From: Chloroflexota bacterium
GTDB lineage: Bacteria > Chloroflexota > Dehalococcoidia > DSTF01 > JACRBR01
Assembly (NCBI GenBank): GCA_021813085.1
Contig: JAKAMA010000117.1
Span: 1-7,327 of the forward strand
Length of the DNA: 7,327 bases
Direction: 5' to 3'
Both the position numbers and the translations under genes were made by a program. Each line of letters begins with the position of its first letter. Position 1 is the stretch's first letter. Below the pieces are notes generated by a model. It searched no databases and was not told the origin of the DNA. It was given only the letters and a program-made list of their open reading frames with translations. This document shows, one piece after another, positions 1-7,327 of this stretch.

Positions 1-1
1 C

Positions 2-184
2 CGCCGCGGCCTCGTCCTCCCGTGGGTCGTCGTGCCGGTCGCGTCCTCCGTGCTCCTCGGCGCCTTCATCGGCACGATGCTCATGGAGCGCATGTCGAAC
101 GCGCGCGTCCGCCAGGTGTTCGCCGTGGCGCTCGCCGTCATCGGCCTGGAGATGCTGTCGCGCGGGCTGGGGCTGCCGCTATGA
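2..184 (+). CDS. TauE/SafE family sulfite/anion exporter-type permease, C-terminal fragment
   Basis: Only the last 60 codons are inside the window; the gene enters from the left edge and stops at TGA 182-184. The visible peptide has a hydrophobic segment (LPWVVVPVASSVLLGAFIG, about residues 6-24 of the fragment), a short charged stretch (MERMSNARVRQ) and a second hydrophobic segment (VFAVALAVIGLEML), ending in RGLGLPL. That is the usual ending of TauE/SafE (DUF81) permeases: a Gly/Ala-rich helix with a small-residue G-x-x-x-G patch, then a basic cytoplasmic loop and the last helix. The family exports or imports sulfite, sulfonates or related organic anions across the inner membrane; the substrate cannot be told from this piece. 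The stop overlaps the DUF1634 start by ATGA, and this gene pair recurs in other genomes, which supports the call. Confidence 0.72.
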   Translation, partial: RRGLVLPWVVVPVASSVLLGAFIGTMLMERMSNARVRQVFAVALAVIGLEMLSRGLGLPL

Positions 185-585
185 GAGATTCCGTCGACGC
201 GCCGATGCCCCCGGGTCCGCCCCTGCGCCACGAAGCCATCTCGATCGAGGCGGCGTCGAGCTGGGTGCTGCGCGTAGGCGTCGTCACGAGCGTCGTCGTG
301 ATGCTCGCCGGCCTCGTCATCGGCCTCGTCCGCAACACCGTCAGCGTCTACGAGATCGAGCACCGCGCGTTCGGCGACCACCCGACGGCGCTGTGGCGCG
401 GCGTCACGTCCGGCAGTGGCTTCGCCATCATGGAGGTGGGCCTCTTCCTGCTCGTGCTCACGCCGATCGTCCGCGTCGCCACGGCGATGCTGCTCTTCGC
501 GATCGAAGACCGCGACTGGATCTACACCGTTGTCACGTTCTTCGTGCTCGTCATGACGCTGGCGGCGCTGCTGCTTCTCCGCTGA
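181..585 (+). CDS. DUF1634 family small membrane protein
   Basis: A 134-residue integral membrane protein of unknown biochemical role. After a Pro-rich cytoplasmic N-terminus (residues 1-27) it has three predicted membrane helices at about 28-50, 82-107 and 113-133. The block GLFLLVLTPIVRVATAML followed by a short charged turn (EDRDW) and a final hydrophobic helix is the recognisable DUF1634 pattern. Translation is taken from ATG 181, which overlaps the stop of the upstream permease (ATGA). The frame is open further upstream to about position 22, but that extension is Arg/Ala-rich shadow sequence lying wholly inside the permease gene. DUF1634 genes are commonly found directly next to TauE/SafE permeases, so it is probably an accessory subunit or modulator of that transporter; this is inferred from position. 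The gene ends 27 bp from the stop of the convergent acetyltransferase gene. Confidence 0.8.
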   Translation: MRDSVDAPMPPGPPLRHEAISIEAASSWVLRVGVVTSVVVMLAGLVIGLVRNTVSVYEIEHRAFGDHPTALWRGVTSGSGFAIMEVGLFLLVLTPIVRVATAMLLFAIEDRDWIYTVVTFFVLVMTLAALLLLR

Positions 586-609
586 CGCCTGCGACCTGCG
601 AGCTGCGAC
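582..609. repeat. Heptamer-periodic repeat between convergent genes
   Basis: Four consecutive 7-bp units each begin with CTG: CTGACGC at 582-588, CTGCGAC at 589-595, CTGCGAG at 596-602 and CTGCGAC at 603-609. The first unit contains the TGA stop codon of the DUF1634 gene, and the last ends three bases before the stop of the acetyltransferase gene on the other strand. It therefore fills essentially the whole 27-bp convergent gap. No hairpin-plus-T-run terminator fits there. Three units are nearly identical, so chance is unlikely but not excluded for so short an array. Confidence 0.55.
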
Positions 610-612
610 CGA

Positions 613-1623
613 TCAGCGGTCCGCCCAGGCCACCCGCTCGTCGATGCGCCGCCGCACCCCGTACTCGACCGGCTTGAAGCCGCTCGACTGCCAGAACTTC
701 GCGCCCTGCAGGTTCGGCGCCGCGAAGTGCAGGCCGATGTGCTCGTACCCCTGCTCGCGCGCCCACGCCGCTGCCCGCGACAACAGCGCCGTGCCGACGC
801 CGCCAGCGCGCGCCTCCTGCGTCACGATGCCCTGGTAGAGGTAGATCGTCCTCTCCGGCACTGTCATCGCCGTCAGGAACGCCGGCTGCATGAAGGTGTC
901 CATGCCGACCGGGCGCCCGTCTTCGTACGCGATCCAGTGCGCGTTCGCGGCGTCCGCCAGCAGGCCCGCGTTCATGTCGTGGCTCGCGGGGTCGGTCTCA
1001 CGCAGATACGGCCAGTAGATCGGCGACCGCGCGTGGTGCAGGTTCAGCTCCTCGGCGAGTGCGAAGACGACCGACGCGTCCTCACTGCTCGCCTGATGCA
1101 CCTCCACGTCCGCCGCGCGCCGCTCTGTCGGCCCGACGCCGCGGATCGCCGCCACGGAGTGCCGCCCGAACGACAGCGACGCGAACGCCTCGCCCACCGC
1201 CGCGTCCGTCGGCGCGATGCCGGCGATGTGCTCGAAGTATCCGCGCTCGACGAAATGGTCCGCCAGCGCCGCGTACATCTCCCGGTACAGGTCGTACTCC
1301 GCCCCCGCCTTCGCCGCGTGCGACGGGTAGTTGATCGCCACGCTGCGCGGCGGGAAGAACGATGCCAGGAAGTGCGTCGGCGGGAAGAGCTGCGGCGCCC
1401 CGATCATGAAGCCCACGACCTCGCCACCGTCCTTCGCGGCCACGCCGTGCCAGCCAGAGTGGTCGAACGCCCCCTCGATGGCGGCGCGGCACGCCGCCGG
1501 CACCTCGTACGCCGACGGCAGCAGCGGCTCCCGGCCGCGGTCGCGCGCGTGCCGCTCCGCCAGCAGCACCGCCGCCGCGTCGAGATGGATCTCCGGGTTG
1601 AACGTAGCGATCGTCGTGCTCAC
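613..1623 (-). CDS. Tandem-domain GNAT family N-acetyltransferase
   Basis: A 336-residue soluble protein with two GNAT folds, predicted to move an acyl group from acyl-CoA to an amine; the substrate is unknown. The C-terminal half (about 170-330) is the better conserved: residues 261-292 hold motif A with the pyrophosphate-binding pattern R-A-G-G-V-G-T (272-278), then GLHFAAPNLQGAKFWQSSGF (297-316), the usual GNAT motif B with N-x-x-A-x-x-F-(W/Y)-x-x-x-G-F. The N-terminal half (about 1-160) keeps the shape, with GEVVGFMIGA at 67-76 and a helix plus ASLSFGRH at 148-155, but lacks a clear Gly-rich CoA loop, so it is probably a degenerate non-catalytic copy. The chosen start is GTG 1623-1621, because coding character stops upstream; the frame stays open to 2085 only as antisense shadow of the amidase. 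No strong Shine-Dalgarno precedes it, but an extended -10 lies 9 bp upstream, so the leader would be only a few bases. It diverges from the amidase gene. Confidence 0.82.
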   Translation of the reverse strand: MSTTIATFNPEIHLDAAAVLLAERHARDRGREPLLPSAYEVPAACRAAIEGAFDHSGWHGVAAKDGGEVVGFMIGAPQLFPPTHFLASFFPPRSVAINYPSHAAKAGAEYDLYREMYAALADHFVERGYFEHIAGIAPTDAAVGEAFASLSFGRHSVAAIRGVGPTERRAADVEVHQASSEDASVVFALAEELNLHHARSPIYWPYLRETDPASHDMNAGLLADAANAHWIAYEDGRPVGMDTFMQPAFLTAMTVPERTIYLYQGIVTQEARAGGVGTALLSRAAAWAREQGYEHIGLHFAAPNLQGAKFWQSSGFKPVEYGVRRRIDERVAWADR

Positions 1624-1632
1624 ACTGCGGCG

Positions 1633-1641
1633 ATGATAGCA
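1633..1641 (-). promoter_or_regulatory. Extended -10 promoter of the acetyltransferase gene
   Basis: On the minus strand, positions 1641 to 1633 read TGCTATCAT, an extended -10 (TGn followed by a hexamer matching TATAAT at five of six bases). Transcription would start about 6-7 bp downstream, near 1626, only a few bases before the GTG start at 1623, giving a near-leaderless mRNA. No convincing -35 hexamer is seen at the usual distance, as is common for extended -10 promoters. Inferred from sequence only. Confidence 0.5.
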
Positions 1642-1685
1642 AACGCCGCTGGCTGGGACATGCGGCCCGCCATCGGCCTCGCTGG

Positions 1686-1691
1686 TACCAT
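1686..1691 (+). promoter_or_regulatory. Possible -10 box for the amidase gene
   Basis: TACCAT at 1686-1691 fits the loose TAnnnT pattern and lies inside the 8-bp palindrome TGGTACCA (1683-1690). If used, transcription would begin around 1698, so the heptamer-periodic stretch would form the start of an untranslated leader of roughly 100 nt. No -35 is evident, and this is the weakest promoter call in the window. Confidence 0.2.
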
Positions 1692-1696
1692 CTCGT

Positions 1697-1731
1697 GTCT
1701 GTCGTTTGCCGTCTCTCGTCCGTCGTTTGAT
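1697..1731. repeat. Heptamer-periodic GT-starting repeat in the divergent intergenic region
   Basis: Five in-phase 7-bp units at 1697, 1704, 1711, 1718 and 1725 all begin with GT, for example GTCTGTC at 1697, GTCTCTC at 1711 and GTCCGTC at 1718. The octamer GTCGTTTG occurs twice, at 1701-1708 and 1722-1729, exactly 21 bp (three heptamers) apart. It lies between the two divergent genes. The rest of the 172-bp gap holds the acetyltransferase -10 on the left and the amidase ribosome site on the right; 1732-1783 shows only GC-rich sequence with nothing recognisable. Confidence 0.5.
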
Positions 1732-1783
1732 GGCGCCGGATGCCCGCAGCAGTCTTAGCCGCGGCCGTCGCCGCCCGTAGACC

Positions 1784-1788
1784 AGGAG
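1784..1788 (+). promoter_or_regulatory. Shine-Dalgarno site of the amidase gene
   Basis: AGGAG at 1784-1788 sits 7 bases before ATG 1796, an optimal spacing, and fixes the amidase start. It is the only strong ribosome-binding site seen in the window. The other genes start by overlap with the previous stop or have very short leaders. Confidence 0.75.
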
Positions 1789-1795
1789 CTCCCAC

Positions 1796-3217
1796 ATGCA
1801 CGAAGACATCGCCTGGATGCCCGCGACCGAGATGCGCGATGCCATTCGCACCCGCGCGCTCTCGCCCGTCGAGGTGACGCGCGCGCTGCTCGAGCGCATT
1901 GACGCGCTGAACCCCGCGCTCAACGCCTTCTGCCTCGTCACGCCGGAGCTGGCGATGGCGTCGGCCCGCCAGGCGGAGGCCGCCGTCATGCGCGGCGAGC
2001 GCCTCGGCCCGCTCCACGGCGTCCCCGTGTCGATCAAGGACCTCTTCGACGTGAAGGGACTGCCCACGACCAAAGGCGCGCGCATCTACAAGGACCGCGT
2101 CGCCGATGGCTACGAGTACTGCGTCAAGCGCCTGCTCGATGTGGGGGCCGTCCATCTCGGCAAGACGAACACGCCGGAGTTCGGCTTCCTGCCGACGACC
2201 GAGAACGAGCTCTTCGGCGCCACCTACAACCCATGGGACATCCGCCGCACGCCCGGCGGCTCCAGCGGCGGCGCCGGCGCGGCGGTCGCCGCCGGCCTCG
2301 GGCCGATCGCGCTCGGCAGCGACGGCGGCGGCTCGATCCGCATTCCCGCGTCGTTCTGCGGCATCTTCGGCATCAAGCCCACCTACGGGCGCGTGCCGCG
2401 CAACCCCGGCGGCTGGTCGACCTTCACCCACCGCGGCCCGATGGCGCGCACCGTCGCCGACGCGGCGCTGATGCTCGACGTGATGGCCGGCCACGAGCCC
2501 GCCGACCCGTTCACGGTCGCCGACTACCCCGGCTCCTTCCTCGCCGAGGTCGAGGGCGGCGTCCGCGGCCTGCGCGTCGCCTGGTCGGCCGACCTTGGCT
2601 ACGCGCTCGTCGAGCCGGAGGTGCGCGCGGTCTGCGAGCGCGCGGCGCGCCGCTTCGAAGAGCTGGGCTGCACGGTCGAGGAGGCCCATCCCGGATTCGC
2701 CAACCCGAACCTCGACCGCACGTTCATCATCCTCGCTGCCACCGGCGACGCCCTCTGGCTCAGCGCCCTCACCGACGAGCAGCGCGAGCAGGTCGGCGCG
2801 ACCGCGAAGCAGTTCCTCGAGTACGGCGGCAGGGTGAGCGGCGCCGACTACCTGCGCGCCAACGAGCGTCGCATGGCCATCTGGCACGCGACGCAGCGCT
2901 TCCACGAGACCTACGACCTGCTGCTGACGCCGACGCTCTCTGTTACGGCGTTCCCGGTCGGCGAGCCGCCGCCGCAAATCGATGGCTCGAACTACGCGCC
3001 GCTCGCCTGGTCCCCGTTCACCGCGCCGTTCAACCTGACCGGCCAGCCGGCGGCGTCCGTCCCCTGCGGCTTCGACGCGCAGGGCCTGCCCGTCGGCCTC
3101 CACATCGTCGGCCGCGCCTATGAGGACGCGCTCGTCCTCCGCGCCGCCCGCGCCTTCGAGCAGCTCCAGCCCTGGGCCGAGGTGCACCCGCCGCTCGACG
3201 CGCTGATGGCCACATGA
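1796..3217 (+). CDS. Amidase signature (AS) family amidohydrolase
   Basis: A 473-residue cytoplasmic amidase; the family hydrolyses carboxamides to acid and ammonia or amine through a Ser-cisSer-Lys triad. The triad is complete: Lys81 in PVSIKD, cis-Ser156 in TPGGSSGG (152-159) and nucleophile Ser180 in GSDGGGS (174-180), with spacings of 75 and 24 residues as expected for this family. The surrounding core is also intact: [19 protein letters not shown] (74-92), [10 protein letters not shown] (121-130), [20 protein letters not shown] (180-199) and the C-terminal [20 protein letters not shown] block ending in [11 protein letters not shown]. Length is normal for the family (about 450-500). Start ATG 1796 has a good AGGAG site. 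It could instead be annotated as a GatA paralogue, but no gatC or gatB is adjacent and the family is often misnamed, so the substrate should be left open. The stop overlaps the next short ORF by ATGA, implying it once began a two-gene unit. Confidence 0.9.
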   Translation: MHEDIAWMPATEMRDAIRTRALSPVEVTRALLERIDALNPALNAFCLVTPELAMASARQAEAAVMRGERLGPLHGVPVSIKDLFDVKGLPTTKGARIYKDRVADGYEYCVKRLLDVGAVHLGKTNTPEFGFLPTTENELFGATYNPWDIRRTPGGSSGGAGAAVAAGLGPIALGSDGGGSIRIPASFCGIFGIKPTYGRVPRNPGGWSTFTHRGPMARTVADAALMLDVMAGHEPADPFTVADYPGSFLAEVEGGVRGLRVAWSADLGYALVEPEVRAVCERAARRFEELGCTVEEAHPGFANPNLDRTFIILAATGDALWLSALTDEQREQVGATAKQFLEYGGRVSGADYLRANERRMAIWHATQRFHETYDLLLTPTLSVTAFPVGEPPPQIDGSNYAPLAWSPFTAPFNLTGQPAASVPCGFDAQGLPVGLHIVGRAYEDALVLRAARAFEQLQPWAEVHPPLDALMAT

Positions 3218-3411
3218 GTGCTGAGAGCCTTACGATCCTCGTCGATCAGTCGCGCGCGTTTCTCGATCGCCAGTGGGACGCCTTCGAGAGGCAGGACAAG
3301 AAGATCGCCGGCCTCTTCGCGCTCGCGACCGGCCGCGCGCAGCGAGTGCCGTCGCGATCGAGGCGTTGCCCTCGTGTTGGACGACGCCTATGCCGGGCGG
3401 TGAGCCTCTAA
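3214..3411 (+). pseudogene. Probable broken remnant of a small gene coupled to the amidase
   Basis: A 65-codon ORF begins at the ATGA overlap with the amidase stop. The first 40 residues look like a real protein: an amphipathic, charged helix (LVDQSRAFLDRQWDAFERQDKK) followed by IAGLFALATG, the layout of a cytosolic helix leading into a membrane segment. From about position 3334 the reading frame becomes Arg/Ser-rich noise and ends in the intergenic repeat at 3411. The third frame then carries a more protein-like run, ASAVAIEALP (about 3342-3371), suggesting a -1-type frameshift. Even joined, the product would end within about 30 residues. I read it as a truncated, frameshifted remnant; a genuine small protein or a sequencing error is possible. 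Function unknown. Confidence 0.4.
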
Positions 3412-3470
3412 CTTCCAACATCTAACCTCCAACATCCCGCCGCCCCACCCGCCTCCCGCCTCCCGCACAC
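3408..3470. repeat. Heptamer-periodic C-rich repeat upstream of glpK
   Basis: Nine in-phase 7-bp units from 3408 to 3470 all begin with C. The first four form a tandem duplicated 14-mer with one mismatch: CTAACTT at 3408 and CTAACCT at 3422 alternate with CCAACAT at 3415 and 3429. The unit CGCCTCC is then repeated at 3450 and 3457. Intervening units are looser C-rich sequence. The array starts within the end of the broken ORF and stops 6 bp before the presumed glpK -10. The 14-mer duplication is certain; the claim of one continuous phase is a pattern reading. Confidence 0.55.
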
Positions 3471-3476
3471 GCGCCG

Positions 3477-3482
3477 TACACT
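3477..3482 (+). promoter_or_regulatory. -10 box of a possibly leaderless glpK promoter
   Basis: TACACT at 3477-3482 matches the TAnnnT pattern (four of six to TATAAT). The A of the glpK ATG (3489) lies 7 bp past its end, exactly where transcription would start, so the mRNA would be leaderless. No Shine-Dalgarno-like sequence lies in the C-rich bases before the ATG, which agrees with this. No -35 is seen; leaderless promoters in several GC-rich phyla often show only the -10. Confidence 0.4.
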
Positions 3483-3488
3483 CACCCC

Positions 3489-6645
<3,157 letters not shown>

Positions 6646-6649
<4 letters not shown>

Positions 6650-7327
6650 CCAACACCTACTGGGACGCCGCAACGTACGACCGGATCGGCACACCGATGC
6701 GCCGCTGGGCGCAGCAGGTCATCGACGACCTGCACCTGCGCGGGGACGAGACCGTGCTCGATGCCGGCTGCGGCGCCGGCTCCGTCACACTCGACCTGCT
6801 CGCCAAGCTCCCCAGCGGCCGCATCTACGCCGTCGACGCCTCGCCGGAGATGATCGCGGCGCTCACACGAGCGCTCGACGAGCGCGGCGTCACGACCGTT
6901 GTCCCCGTCCTCGCGAGCCTTACGGACTTCACGCTGCCGGAGCAGGTCGACGCCATCTTCTCGAACGCTGTGTTCCACTGGATCCCCGACGATGCGGCGC
7001 TCTTCGGCGCGCTGTTCCGCGCGACGAAGCCTGGCGGGAGGCTGCGCGCGCAGTGCGGCGGCTACGGCAATAACGCGCACGTGCTGGCATCCGTCGCGGC
7101 CGTGCGCGAGCGGGCGCCGTTCGCCGAGCATCTCACGGGGTTCACCGATACCAAGACCTACCGCACGCCGGAGCGCGCGACCGCCTCGCTCGAGCGTGCA
7201 GGCTGGCACGACGTGCGCGCGTCGCTCTTCGCCGCGCCCATCCCGTTCGAGCGCGAGGACGATGCCGCGCTGTACGTGCGGACCATCCTGCTGCGTGACC
7301 ACGTCGCCCGCCTGCCCGCGGATTTGC
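6646..7327 (+). CDS. Class I SAM-dependent methyltransferase, Tam-like, 3' end outside window
   Basis: The first 227 codons are present and the frame is still open at the window edge; relatives are about 250-260 residues, so little is missing. The Rossmann methyltransferase motifs are clear: motif I VLDAGCGAGSVT (37-48), the acidic ribose-binding Asp64 in YAVDASPEMI, the motif IV region DAIFSNAVFHWIPD (102-115) and KPGG (128-131). The SNAVFHW(I/L)PD block and the layout after KPGG resemble trans-aconitate 2-methyltransferase (Tam) and related small-molecule carboxyl methyltransferases. The family is broad and often misnamed, so the substrate is left open. ATG 6646 overlaps the glpD stop (ATGA), so it is almost certainly co-translated with the glycerol genes. 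Whether it has a role in glycerol or lipid metabolism is not shown by the sequence. Confidence 0.85.

Noticed and set aside
22..180. N-terminal extension of the DUF1634 protein
   Set aside because: It overlaps the permease gene in another frame and is Arg/His-rich noise; ATG 181 forms the usual ATGA overlap.
1624..2085. N-terminal extension of the acetyltransferase
   Set aside because: The extra residues lie across the divergent intergenic region and antisense to the amidase, and show no GNAT-like sequence; GTG 1623 with its own -10 is a better start.
1082..3187. A 701-codon open frame on the minus strand across the amidase
   Set aside because: It is antisense to a clear amidase with intact catalytic residues, is Arg/Ala/Gly-rich without any recognisable motif, and is expected from strong GC bias at third positions.
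582..3470. CRISPR or tRNA origin of the short repeats
   Set aside because: Units of 7 bp without spacers cannot be CRISPR, and no tRNA cloverleaf can be drawn from any of the gaps.

Overview
This is GC-rich (about 70% by eye) bacterial chromosomal DNA with tightly packed genes and almost no intergenic space. All four same-strand gene junctions use a 4-bp stop/start overlap (three ATGA, one GTGA). The gene content (TauE/SafE permease plus DUF1634 pair, GlpK-GlpD) and the short promoters close to start codons would fit a Chloroflexota-like or other deep-branching GC-rich lineage such as an actinobacterium. No gene here fixes the taxonomy, so this is only a guess. No tRNA, rRNA, CRISPR array, phage gene or transposase was seen.

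Layout. (1) Positions 1-585, + strand: the 3' end of a TauE/SafE-type anion permease, overlapped by a small DUF1634 membrane protein gene. (2) Positions 613-1623, - strand: a 336-residue tandem GNAT acetyltransferase, converging on DUF1634 with only 27 bp between the stops. (3) Positions 1624-1795: a divergent intergenic region with an extended -10 for the acetyltransferase, a possible weak promoter for the amidase and a heptamer-periodic repeat. (4) Positions 1796-3217, + strand: an amidase-signature hydrolase with an intact Lys-cisSer-Ser triad. It is followed, with ATGA overlap, by a short ORF that looks like the broken N-terminus of a lost gene. (5) Positions 3412-3488: a C-rich intergenic stretch with another heptamer-periodic array and a -10-like box just before glpK. 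(6) Positions 3489-7327, + strand: glpK, glpD and a Tam-like SAM methyltransferase that runs off the window, all overlapping by 4 bp and so probably one operon.

How the genes work together. GlpK phosphorylates glycerol to sn-glycerol-3-phosphate, and GlpD oxidises that to dihydroxyacetone phosphate while passing electrons to the quinone pool. Together they form a complete glycerol-utilisation core; no glpF or glpR lies in the window. The GlpK lacks both the E. coli-type fructose-1,6-bisphosphate loop and the Firmicute-type phosphorylated His. The methyltransferase is tied to the operon by position, but its substrate is unknown. The permease/DUF1634 pair, acetyltransferase and amidase have no evident link to glycerol.

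Most unusual. A palindromic REP-like element with a 12-bp perfect stem and a G-quadruplex motif sits in frame inside glpD, adding a Pro/Gly-rich linker between the FAD domain and the C-terminal domain. In addition, all three larger gene borders carry short 7-bp-periodic sequences of different composition, recalling the heptanucleotide STRR repeats known from cyanobacteria.
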